Below, piece after piece: positions 1 to 5,970 of a stretch of DNA of 5,970 nucleotides. The first letter of the stretch is position 1, and every line of letters starts with the position of its first letter. The notes under the pieces were generated by a model. The model had not been told where the DNA came from. It ran no database searches and saw only the letters and a program-made list of their open reading frames with translations. The position numbers were made by a program, and so were the translations under genes. The DNA lies in assembly GCA_944385775.1 (NCBI GenBank), contig CALWYM010000076.1, positions 1 to 5,970 on the forward strand, in the 5' to 3' direction. This DNA comes from an uncultured Oscillospiraceae bacterium (GTDB taxonomy: Bacteria; Bacillota; Clostridia; Oscillospirales; Oscillospiraceae).

Positions 1-141
1 GTAAGCCATTCCCATAGAAGATCCAACCGCGCATGGAAACCAAACGTAAAACGTGTTAAGGCAGTTGTTGACGGCTCTCCTCGTCATGTTTACGTCTGTA
101 CGAGGTGCCTCCGCAGTGGAAAAGTAACTCGTGCTGTTTGA
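1..141 (+). CDS. rpmB: 50S ribosomal protein L28, C-terminal part (5' end outside window)
   Basis: Frame 1 is open from the first base to a TGA at 139-141 and encodes the last 46 residues of ribosomal protein L28, a small basic protein of the large ribosomal subunit. The visible part reads VSHSHRRSNRAWKPNVKRVK and then continues through VVDGSPRHVYVCTRCLRSGKVTRAV, which is the conserved L28 core and tail. The CTRC pair is one half of the zinc site seen in zinc-binding L28 proteins. The partner CxxC normally lies near the N-terminus, which is cut off here, so calling it the zinc-binding form is inference. Full bacterial L28 of this type is about 60-65 residues, so roughly 15 residues are missing upstream. 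The frame is intact and a strong terminator follows 12 bases after the stop, so rpmB is the last gene of its transcript. Confidence 0.96.
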   Translation, partial: VSHSHRRSNRAWKPNVKRVKAVVDGSPRHVYVCTRCLRSGKVTRAV

Positions 142-153
142 TTGTGAACCTAC

Positions 154-197
154 AAAATACACTCGTGGCTATGCTGTGAGTGTATTTTTGTTTTTTG
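154..197 (+). terminator. Intrinsic terminator after rpmB
   Basis: A perfect 11-bp stem (AAAATACACTC at 154-164 with GAGTGTATTTT at 178-188) closes a 13-base loop. It runs directly into a T-rich tail through about 200. Position and orientation fit termination of the rpmB transcript, separating it from the reductase gene downstream. Confidence 0.9.
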
Positions 198-246
198 TTT
201 ACTTTAATACATAACTATGGTAAATCTCAGGTTAAGCTACCTGTTC

Positions 247-255
247 TGATAAAAT
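247..255 (+). promoter_or_regulatory. Candidate extended -10 promoter for the aldo/keto reductase gene
   Basis: TGATAAAAT matches an extended -10 element (TGn followed by TAAAAT, 5 of 6 to TATAAT). No good -35 hexamer lies 16-18 bases upstream, so the call rests on the extended -10 alone. It would start transcription near 262, giving a short leader of about 20 bases just ahead of the ribosome binding site. A promoter somewhere in 198-260 is expected because the rpmB terminator lies upstream. Confidence 0.35.
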
Positions 256-267
256 AAAATACTATAT

Positions 268-272
268 GGAGG
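268..272 (+). promoter_or_regulatory. Ribosome binding site of the aldo/keto reductase gene
   Basis: GGAGG lies 9 bases before the ATG at 282. This is strong Shine-Dalgarno spacing and fixes that start codon. Confidence 0.88.
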
Positions 273-281
273 TAAAGAAAA

Positions 282-1400
282 ATGGCTGAGCTAAGAACCG
301 ATAGGGCAAATTTTGGCTTTGGATTAATGCGTTTGCCCCGCTTGGAAGACGGAACCACCATCGATGTTGAGCAGACAAAGAAGATGGTAGATACTTTCCT
401 TGAGAATGGTTTCGTTTATTTTGATACGGCATATGCGTATCCAGGCTCTGAAGAAGCGACGAGGAAGGCGCTTATTGAGCGTCACCCAAGGGATAGCTTC
501 TTCCTTGCTACAAAGCTGTCAATGCAGACCACAATGACTAAAGAAGAAGCCGAAAACCTCATTAATGTTTCTCTCGAGCGCCTTGGAACAGATTACGTAG
601 ATTTTTATCTTCTTCACAATCTTAGCGGAAACAGAATTGATTTTGCCGAGAAAAATGGGCTTTGGGATTTTGTCAAAGAGCTTAAGGCTAAGGGAAAAAT
701 CCGCCATTATGGCTTTTCCTTCCATGATACCCCGGAAAAGCTGGACGAGATTCTTACAAAGCACCCTGATGCTGAGTTTGTCCAGCTTCAGATTAACTAC
801 CATGACTGGGACAGCACTGATGTTCAGTCAAGAAAATGTTATGAGGTTGCAAGAAAGCATGGCAAAATGATTATTGTAATGGAGCCTATCAAGGGCGGAG
901 CACTTGCAAACGCTCTTCCTGACTCTGTAAAAGCTATATTTGACAAGGCTAATCCCGATGTTTCCTATGCTTCCTGGGCACTTCGTTTTGTAGCATCTCA
1001 GCCGGGCATTAACATAATTCTCAGTGGTATGTCCACCCTTGAGCAGGTTCAGGACAATGTTTCATTTATGAAAGATCTCAAACCTCTTTCAGCTGAGGAA
1101 ATGGCCGTTGTTGACGAGGCCCGCAAGACTCTTGCCTCTATTCCTCTTATTGAGTGCACAGCCTGTGAGTATTGCCTTAAGGGCTGCCCAAAGAGCATTC
1201 CTACTCCAGGAATTTTCAAGGTTATGAACCGCAACACCCTTTTCCCTGACATCAAAAACGCAAAGACCAGCTATGCACGCACTGTTGCAGAGAAAGGAAA
1301 AGCTTCCGACTGCATTAAGTGCGGACTTTGCGAAAGTTCCTGCCCGCAGCATCTGCCGATTCGTGAGCTTCTTTCCAAGGCTGCAGAACAGTTTGAGTAA
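282..1400 (+). CDS. Aldo/keto reductase with C-terminal 2x[4Fe-4S] ferredoxin-like domain
   Basis: This 372-residue cytoplasmic oxidoreductase belongs to the aldo/keto reductase family, in the subgroup carrying a ferredoxin-type tail (COG1453-like). Residues about 10-265 form the TIM-barrel reductase. The catalytic tetrad is visible as Asp48 and Tyr53 in FDTAYAYPGSE, Lys78 in ATK, and His112 in LLHN. The tail holds two cysteine clusters: C292xxC295xxC298xxxC302P and C344xxC347xxC350xxxC354P. Both are complete, so two [4Fe-4S] clusters are expected. Such enzymes probably move electrons between ferredoxin or another iron-sulfur partner and a nicotinamide-linked carbonyl substrate, but the natural substrate is not known from sequence. 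The start is supported by GGAGG 9 bases upstream. The gene stands alone between two terminators. The family call is firm; the reaction is open. Confidence 0.95.
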   Translation: MAELRTDRANFGFGLMRLPRLEDGTTIDVEQTKKMVDTFLENGFVYFDTAYAYPGSEEATRKALIERHPRDSFFLATKLSMQTTMTKEEAENLINVSLERLGTDYVDFYLLHNLSGNRIDFAEKNGLWDFVKELKAKGKIRHYGFSFHDTPEKLDEILTKHPDAEFVQLQINYHDWDSTDVQSRKCYEVARKHGKMIIVMEPIKGGALANALPDSVKAIFDKANPDVSYASWALRFVASQPGINIILSGMSTLEQVQDNVSFMKDLKPLSAEEMAVVDEARKTLASIPLIECTACEYCLKGCPKSIPTPGIFKVMNRNTLFPDIKNAKTSYARTVAEKGKASDCIKCGLCESSCPQHLPIRELLSKAAEQFE

Positions 1401-1421
1401 ATCCAATTTCACAGCAAATTT

Positions 1422-1470
1422 TAAGGCTCAGCCGTTTTATCCGGCTGAGCCTTATTCTTTATTTTATTTC
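1422..1470 (+). terminator. Intrinsic terminator of the aldo/keto reductase gene
   Basis: A 13-bp perfect stem (TAAGGCTCAGCCG at 1422-1434 with CGGCTGAGCCTTA at 1442-1454) surrounds a 7-base loop. On the + strand it is followed by the T-rich TTCTTTATTTTATTTC. It begins 21 bases after the reductase stop codon. The tail overlaps the last codons and stop of the convergent gene. In the - direction the hairpin lies 4 bases past that gene's stop but is followed only by AAAATTTGC, so it would be a weak terminator for the - strand. Confidence 0.9.
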
Positions 1471-3045
1471 ATAGACCCGAAGACATCCCTTTTTCGTTGT
1501 CTCCCATTTAATACCGCTATCTGCTTTCACCCAATCCCCTTCTTCACTAGACACGGTCATGATATATGTATTTCCGTCTAAATGAATAACTTTATTTATA
1601 TTTCCCTTTGTACGGTGCTTGGAAAGGGGAATCAAATCCCTGTTCCAAACCTGAAAAGACGCTTTTGAAGTCTGAATTAAAGGACCAATCCCTGGCACAA
1701 CATCAATAACCATAAGATTCTCTCCTATGCGCCTTTCACGGACGCTTGTAATCTTTCTTTTCTCCACGTCAAAAGCCACAACACGCCTGGAATACTCAAT
1801 ATAAAGCACTCCGGTCTCTCTGTCCATGTAAGGCATACCCGGTTCATCCGGACTGTTTATCAGTTGAACGCTCCACTTTCCGTTAAGAAGAGAATCATAG
1901 CAATAAAGGTAAGAACTGCTTCCTATAAGCAAATCATTTTTGTAAACAACAGGAATACCCCAATGCCTTTTGTGAGGCATTTTCTCAGCAGCCTGGTCTG
2001 TACCATCTGGATTAAAGGTTACAAGGTAACTATTCATCGATAAATCTACCGTGTTATATATAACAGCGACCCTGCCGTTATCAAAAAGAATCGGGTTACT
2101 TAAGCTGTCCTCGCCGCAGTAAGGTCTTACCTGCCACTCCTTCTTTTTTTCGTCTATGTTCCAGCAGTGATAAAACGTTAGAAGCCTGTTATCATCAAGA
2201 AACCCTCCGTTAAACAGCCTTGACTCACTACGCGGCACTTTAAGGAGTAGCTTTCCATCCCATGAAAACAAATATCCCTCCTCCCTGAACACTTTTCCAT
2301 ACTCAACAAAGGTCTGGAAGAAATACTTCTTTCCATAGCAATTAAGCCGTGACGCCTCCGGACACCCTGGAATGGATATATCAAAAATATGTTCAAAATG
2401 ACCGTCTTTTATTGCAAAAAATGACTTCCTATTTTTGTTATGAGTATCCATTACCGCCGGATATGTAACATGAGTTCCAAAATCTCCTTGAACCTCGCCA
2501 CTCAGAACAAGCTTCATCTGATTCGCGTTAGTACCGTTTTTCACTTTTTCAGTTAAATAATCAGTCCAGAATTTTCTGCTATTGTAATTACTCTCTTCAC
2601 CATTTTCTTTTAAAGACAACGGACAATCCAGCACCCACTCCATAAGAGATAAAACAACGTCTGGGTCCTTCTCAGCAAAAATCTCACCAAGTGCCATGCT
2701 ATACTCTTTATTCAGCTCAAGAGTACAACTCCAGCTGTCCCTTTTCCCCGAGCAGGCAACTGTTTCCCCATGACTTACGGGAATAAACTTGCCCACAAGT
2801 CTGCCGTTTTTGTATAGTAAAAAGTCCACATATTCCTCTCTAGAATACTCAGTAAACAAGGCTGCGCATGAAAACTTCTTTGAAATAAGCTTACAATTTG
2901 CCTCTGTTACCGTTTCTCCGTCTTTGCTTCCTATCACCGTTACCCAATTTGCATTTTTTGATACTATATCACACTGAACATGCAGAGTATTAACATCACT
3001 AATCTCAGTTTTATATAAACTGATACTACAAAAACTGCTGCTCAT
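1459..3045 (-). CDS. Unrecognised cytoplasmic protein with probable beta-propeller C-terminal half
   Basis: I do not recognise this 528-residue protein. It has no signal peptide and no membrane segment, so it is probably cytoplasmic. Residues 1-100 are beta-rich, followed by a likely helical stretch at about 116-145. From about 205 to the end it shows repeated short strands and turns typical of PQQ- or WD40-like propeller blades, for example SSYLYCYD (377-384) followed by GKWSVQL, TGVLYIEYSRRVVAFDVEKR (411-430), and SFQVWNRDLIPL. It has 13 cysteines but no CxxC metal pair. The reading frame stays open upstream to an ATG at 3126, but that ATG lies in the terminator of the preceding gene and has no ribosome binding site. 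The ATG at 3045 follows AAGGAG with 7-base spacing and sits downstream of a plausible -10, so I chose it. A sensing or scaffold role is possible but unsupported. Confidence 0.85.
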   Translation of the reverse strand: MSSSFCSISLYKTEISDVNTLHVQCDIVSKNANWVTVIGSKDGETVTEANCKLISKKFSCAALFTEYSREEYVDFLLYKNGRLVGKFIPVSHGETVACSGKRDSWSCTLELNKEYSMALGEIFAEKDPDVVLSLMEWVLDCPLSLKENGEESNYNSRKFWTDYLTEKVKNGTNANQMKLVLSGEVQGDFGTHVTYPAVMDTHNKNRKSFFAIKDGHFEHIFDISIPGCPEASRLNCYGKKYFFQTFVEYGKVFREEGYLFSWDGKLLLKVPRSESRLFNGGFLDDNRLLTFYHCWNIDEKKKEWQVRPYCGEDSLSNPILFDNGRVAVIYNTVDLSMNSYLVTFNPDGTDQAAEKMPHKRHWGIPVVYKNDLLIGSSSYLYCYDSLLNGKWSVQLINSPDEPGMPYMDRETGVLYIEYSRRVVAFDVEKRKITSVRERRIGENLMVIDVVPGIGPLIQTSKASFQVWNRDLIPLSKHRTKGNINKVIHLDGNTYIMTVSSEEGDWVKADSGIKWETTKKGCLRVYEIK

Positions 3046-3052
3046 AGTAATT

Positions 3053-3058
3053 CTCCTT
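3053..3058 (-). promoter_or_regulatory. Ribosome binding site that fixes the start of the propeller-like gene
   Basis: Read on the - strand, AAGGAG lies 7 bases before the ATG at 3045-3043. This perfect Shine-Dalgarno decides for a 528-residue product over a longer version starting at 3126. Confidence 0.88.
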
Positions 3059-3088
3059 ATTCTCAGATAAATGTTTAATTTTAAATAT

Positions 3089-3097
3089 ATTATCACA
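3089..3097 (-). promoter_or_regulatory. Candidate extended -10 promoter of the propeller-like gene
   Basis: On the - strand TGTGATAAT matches TGn plus GATAAT (5 of 6 to TATAAT). It lies between the terminator of the deacetylase gene and the ribosome binding site. No convincing -35 is present at 17-base spacing. Transcription would begin near 3083, about 38 bases before the ATG. Confidence 0.45.
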
Positions 3098-3120
3098 TTT
3101 TTTTGCATAATACTACTACT

Positions 3121-3162
3121 TTTCAAAAAACCGGGCTTTTGACCATCTCAAAAGCCCGGTTT
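3121..3162 (-). terminator. Intrinsic terminator of the polysaccharide deacetylase gene
   Basis: A perfect 15-bp stem (3128-3142 with 3148-3162, core AAAGCCCGGTTT) closes a 5-base loop. On the - strand it is followed by TTTTTTGAAA. It begins 16 bases past the deacetylase stop and should strongly separate that gene from the propeller-like gene. On the + strand there is no clear T run. Confidence 0.93.
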
Positions 3163-3178
3163 GCATATTTAAAATATT

Positions 3179-4471
3179 TTAACCTGATTTAGCGTTATTA
3201 CTGCCGAAATTATACCCATAATCGGGTCTGACGTCATAATCAAACACTTCTGCCGCGTCGTAAAATTTCAAATACTTATCGCGATACCAGCGAAGGGTCG
3301 TCCCATCAGCATGAAGCCTGTCACATATTACAGCAGATATATCCTTCTTAATATAGCTGAAAGACTCTATTCCAACAGAGGCAAAAACCCTAAATCCCAT
3401 ACTCTGCAAATATTTAAAGACAGGTCCTGTTTTTTGCCAGTCATCTCCGTCAGGTCTGGCACCATGAGGATAGATAAACAGTTTTGTCTCACCTACAATA
3501 GTCCCTACCTCATTAAGCCACCGGTTCATATCCGCCTGAACAATTTCCAAACTTTTTAATGATAAATTTATATGTCCCCAAGTATGGCAGCCAAAATACC
3601 AGCCTGTTTTCTTAAGCTGCTCAACTATGGGCTTTACAGCCTCAACCTCAGTTAATCTGTGCGCCTCGTCCGCTTCCGTCCATGACCTTGTATCTGTATT
3701 TGTTCTGTAACCAAAGATGCCCTCATATCCTGTTAGGGCAAGGCACCCCTTAACACCATTCATTGTGAAATCAGGATGTTCCTTGATAAACTTGTCCATT
3801 ATCGTAATTATGTCAAGATCCTGAGATATAACTTCATTTCCCTCAGGGTCAAGACCCCATGACCATATCTCCCCGTCATCGCCCAAAATAAGCTTATAGG
3901 TAAAACCGTTTTCCAGCATATACTCATAATAATTTGTATCATCTATGGAAATTACAAGCGGTTTTCTCCCATCGGGAATCATCAGAGTATTACGTTTCAT
4001 ATGAGCCACGCCATTTTCATCTGTGTACTCAGACCACACATCATTCCAATTAACAAGTATATATCCCTTTTCATACAGACTGTCCAAAATTTTATTAAAC
4101 TCACTGACAGTTACCATATAGTCGTCAATGCCCTTTTCCTTCGCATCACCGTCAAAGGCCATCTCAGGATAGGCAATTACCTGGTGGAAAAATAGGTGCT
4201 CAACTATCCCGTCGTATGGCACAAGCTGACTTTCGTCCCACTTGTAATATTCGTACACATACTCCTCTTTTTCCGGCGCGGACTCCTCGTCATGAATTTC
4301 GTCAGGTAACTGCAATGCCTCATCATTACCATCATCAGAGGTATCCACATTTTCACTTGGCTGATTACTATTTTCCGGCTCTGGTCCCTCTTTACTATCC
4401 TTTGCTTTGCATCCTAAAAGAGTAAGGATAAGCAGAAGGGCAAGTATTGCCGTTATCGTCCGTTTAATCAC
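3179..4471 (-). CDS. Lipoprotein with polysaccharide deacetylase (NodB-type) domain
   Basis: This 430-residue protein probably removes N- or O-acetyl groups from cell-envelope or extracellular polysaccharide. Residues 1-20 form a lipoprotein signal (MIKR, then a hydrophobic stretch ending LLG) with lipobox cysteine Cys21, so it is predicted to be anchored on the outer face of the membrane. Residues 22-70 are an acidic, Asn/Ser/Pro/Glu-rich linker. The catalytic region follows: an early FFHQVIAYPEMAF segment (94-106), motif 1 as SIDD with Asp177-Asp178, motif 2 as HTWGH (His296, His300), a motif 3 equivalent YPHGARPDGDD (335-345), and a late RLHADG (His387). About 117 residues separate motifs 1 and 2, longer than in compact NodB domains. 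The start codon is GTG, with GGTGAT 7 bases upstream. The fold family is well supported; the substrate is not known. Confidence 0.9.
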   Translation of the reverse strand: MIKRTITAILALLLILTLLGCKAKDSKEGPEPENSNQPSENVDTSDDGNDEALQLPDEIHDEESAPEKEEYVYEYYKWDESQLVPYDGIVEHLFFHQVIAYPEMAFDGDAKEKGIDDYMVTVSEFNKILDSLYEKGYILVNWNDVWSEYTDENGVAHMKRNTLMIPDGRKPLVISIDDTNYYEYMLENGFTYKLILGDDGEIWSWGLDPEGNEVISQDLDIITIMDKFIKEHPDFTMNGVKGCLALTGYEGIFGYRTNTDTRSWTEADEAHRLTEVEAVKPIVEQLKKTGWYFGCHTWGHINLSLKSLEIVQADMNRWLNEVGTIVGETKLFIYPHGARPDGDDWQKTGPVFKYLQSMGFRVFASVGIESFSYIKKDISAVICDRLHADGTTLRWYRDKYLKFYDAAEVFDYDVRPDYGYNFGSNNAKSG

Positions 4472-4478
4472 AGCTTAC

Positions 4479-4484
4479 ATCACC
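4479..4484 (-). promoter_or_regulatory. Ribosome binding site supporting the GTG start of the deacetylase gene
   Basis: On the - strand GGTGAT, matching the GGTGAT part of the 16S-complementary consensus, lies 7 bases before the GTG at 4471. An ATG at 4480-4478 overlaps this element, but it is followed at once by TAA and cannot encode the protein. Confidence 0.7.
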
Positions 4485-4526
4485 CTTTTTTCTATTTTAG
4501 GACTGTATCCTCTAGGCTGATTATAC

Positions 4527-4555
4527 ACTATATATCCATGATATTAAAGTGACAA
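4527..4555 (-). promoter_or_regulatory. Candidate sigma-A-type promoter of the deacetylase gene
   Basis: On the - strand TTGTCA (4555-4550, 5 of 6 to TTGACA) is followed after exactly 17 bases by TATAGT (4532-4527, 5 of 6 to TATAAT). A perfect TATAAT also occurs just downstream at 4525-4520 but would sit 24 bases from the same -35. Either gives a leader of about 40-50 bases before the GTG start. Confidence 0.6.
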
Positions 4556-4598
4556 ATAGTTTCAACATTTAAACAAATCGGAATCAATATGCTATAAT

Positions 4599-5966
4599 TT
4601 ATATTATCAAAAGGGAAAATGCTTCCCTTACTGATTTTATCTCAATTATCTTCAAATTATCCGGAATATTTATAAGACGCTTTCTCTGTTTTGGAATTAT
4701 ACAAGTTTTAAATCCAAGTCTGGCAACCTCAGAAAGCCTGTGCTCAAGCTGAGAAACAGCTCTGAGTTCACCAGTAAGACCAACTTCACCAATGGCCACA
4801 AGATCATCGGGTATCGCCCTGTCTCTGTAACTTGACCCAATCGCTAAAACCGCAGCCAAATCAGCTGCCGGCTCGTCAATATTAAGTCCACCTATAACAT
4901 TCATATAAGCATCAGAGCCTCCGATTCTAAGTCCACCGCGCTTTTCTATAACTGCTAAAAGGAGCATGGTTCTGTTATAGTCAAAACCGTTGGATGTTCT
5001 CCTGGGTACATTAAAGGACGACGGTACAATAAGCGCCTGTATTTCAGCTAAAATAGGTCTGGTGCCCTCCATAATACAGGTCACGCAGGTACCCGGTGTA
5101 TTTTCAGGTCTGCCTGCCAGAAGCATTTCTGAAGCGTTTGGGACGCCTACAAGACCTGTCTCCTGCATTTCAAAAACGCCAATCTCATTAGTAGAGCCAA
5201 ACCTGTTCTTTGCGGCTCTCAAAATCCTGTTGCTCTCAGACGGAGCTCCCTCAAAGTAAAGCACGCAGTCCACCATGTGCTCAAGAACCTTGGGTCCCGC
5301 AATGGCTCCTTCCTTATTGACATGACCAATAACAAATGTGGTTACTCCGTAGCTCTTCGCTATCTGCATAAGCGCATTTGTGCACTCCTTTACCTGACTT
5401 ACACTTCCCGGCGAGCTGTTTATATCAGGAGAAAAAAGTGTCTGTATTGAATCTATAATAAGCACATCGGGTTTAGTTTCCTCAACCGCTTCTAGAATAT
5501 CGCTCATGTTCGTTTCTGAAAGAATACGCACTCCCGATGATGATACCCCAAGCCTTTGAGCCCTCATTTTTAGCTGTCTTTCCGATTCCTCGCCTGTTAC
5601 ATATAGTATTGAAAGACGGTTTCCCACGTACTCACATATTTGAAGAAGCAGAGTTGATTTTCCTATACCGGGGGCTCCGCCCACCAGTACTAATGAGCCC
5701 TTCACAGCTCCTCCACCCAAAACTCTGTCAAATTCACTAACTCCCGTTGAGAATCTGATTTCTTCCGTAGTGTCAAGCTCTGCCAAAGTTTTCGGATACC
5801 TGCGCGCTAAGGTACCGGCAGGGCTTTGAACCTTTTTCCCTGTGCTTTTAGTGACAGCCTGCTGCTCCACAAGGGTATTCCAGCTTCCGCAGGATGGGCA
5901 CTTACCCATCCACTTAGGGTATTCATTTCCGCATTCTGTGCAGAAAAAAACAGTCTTGTTTTTCAT
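4599..5966 (-). CDS. radA: DNA repair protein RadA (Sms)
   Basis: RadA is a RecA-related, DnaB-like ATPase that works with RecA to process recombination intermediates and drive branch migration in the cytoplasm. The 455-residue product has the usual family length and all landmarks: an N-terminal zinc finger (C9xxC12, C23xxC26, with KWMGKCPSC), Walker A GGAPGIGKST (96-105), Walker B VLIIDSIQT (168-176), the RadA signature KNRFG (253-257), and a Lon-protease-like C-terminal domain from about 275. That domain carries GGLNIDEPAADLA in place of a protease active site, as in other RadA proteins. The ATG at 5966 is the first in-window start. Only 4 bases lie upstream, so its ribosome binding site is outside the window, and a start a few codons further up (many homologues begin with MAK before this point) cannot be excluded. 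Confidence 0.97.
   Translation of the reverse strand: MKNKTVFFCTECGNEYPKWMGKCPSCGSWNTLVEQQAVTKSTGKKVQSPAGTLARRYPKTLAELDTTEEIRFSTGVSEFDRVLGGGAVKGSLVLVGGAPGIGKSTLLLQICEYVGNRLSILYVTGEESERQLKMRAQRLGVSSSGVRILSETNMSDILEAVEETKPDVLIIDSIQTLFSPDINSSPGSVSQVKECTNALMQIAKSYGVTTFVIGHVNKEGAIAGPKVLEHMVDCVLYFEGAPSESNRILRAAKNRFGSTNEIGVFEMQETGLVGVPNASEMLLAGRPENTPGTCVTCIMEGTRPILAEIQALIVPSSFNVPRRTSNGFDYNRTMLLLAVIEKRGGLRIGGSDAYMNVIGGLNIDEPAADLAAVLAIGSSYRDRAIPDDLVAIGEVGLTGELRAVSQLEHRLSEVARLGFKTCIIPKQRKRLINIPDNLKIIEIKSVREAFSLLII
4605..4629 (-). terminator. radA: Possible weak terminator hairpin within the 3' end of radA
   Basis: Read on the - strand, AAGGGAA (4629-4623) pairs with TTCCCTT (4617-4611) across a 5-base loop and continues into TTGATAAT, including a short T run. 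The 7-bp stem lies just before the radA stop codon. It is the only hairpin I found between radA and the deacetylase promoter. It may attenuate or end radA transcription, but the stem and T-tract are modest. Confidence 0.35.
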
Positions 5967-5970
5967 TTTC

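Noticed and set aside
198..226. Alternative promoter for the reductase gene: TTTACT at 198-203 and TAAATC at 221-226
   Set aside because: The spacing is 17 bases, but only 4 of 6 and 3 of 6 positions match, and it starts in the T-tail of the preceding terminator. The extended -10 at 247-255 is a better, though still weak, candidate.
142..281. Riboswitch or small RNA in the rpmB-reductase gap
   Set aside because: The only stable structure is the rpmB terminator. The remaining 80 or so bases show no conserved aptamer-like pairing or further hairpin.
519..1412. Several open frames of about 68-107 codons antisense to the aldo/keto reductase (519-803, 1049-1255, 1089-1412)
   Set aside because: They lie opposite a strongly conserved gene, have no ribosome binding sites or recognisable protein features, and are explained as shadows of its reading frame.
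1273..1581. Open frame of 102 codons on the + strand crossing the reductase stop and its terminator
   Set aside because: It begins inside the ferredoxin domain in another frame, runs through a strong terminator hairpin, and then lies antisense to the propeller-like gene.
3046..3126. N-terminal extension of the - strand gene to an ATG at 3126
   Set aside because: It has no ribosome binding site, lies within the terminator tail of the preceding gene, and would place the candidate -10 inside the coding region. The ATG at 3045 is far better supported.
4216..4425. Open frame of 69 codons, rich in His and Pro, on the + strand
   Set aside because: It is antisense to the acidic Asp/Glu-rich linker of the deacetylase lipoprotein, which produces the unusual composition on the opposite strand.

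Overview
The window looks like ordinary chromosomal DNA from a strictly anaerobic, low-to-moderate GC Bacillota. Clostridia, most likely Lachnospiraceae (a Butyrivibrio-like relative), fit best. The reasons are the style of the genes: a zinc-type ribosomal protein L28, an aldo/keto reductase fused to a two-cluster ferredoxin tail, a lipoprotein polysaccharide deacetylase, a canonical RadA, AG-rich Shine-Dalgarno sequences and many intrinsic terminators. The taxonomic placement is inference from gene style, not from a search.

Layout. On the + strand, the 3' end of rpmB (1-141) is closed by a strong terminator. It is followed by a monocistronic aldo/keto reductase with 4Fe-4S motifs (282-1400) and its own terminator (1422-1470). 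The other three genes are on the - strand. RadA (4599-5966) is transcribed first and continues toward the left. Next comes a lipoprotein with a NodB-type polysaccharide deacetylase domain (3179-4471, GTG start), closed by a 15-bp-stem terminator. Last is an unrecognised cytoplasmic protein with a probable beta-propeller C-terminal half (1459-3045). Its stop codon sits inside the T-rich tail of the terminator of the convergent reductase gene.

Each gene appears to be its own transcription unit: candidate promoters or terminators separate nearly all neighbours, and no operon logic links them. Likely roles are translation (L28), NAD(P)H/ferredoxin-linked redox chemistry (reductase), cell-envelope carbohydrate modification (deacetylase), and recombination and repair (RadA), plus one protein of unknown function. 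No mobile element, CRISPR array, tRNA, rRNA or riboswitch was seen, and no intergenic gap exceeds 150 bases. I do not see a new multi-gene system here. The two items most worth following are the unrecognised propeller-like protein and the divergent deacetylase.
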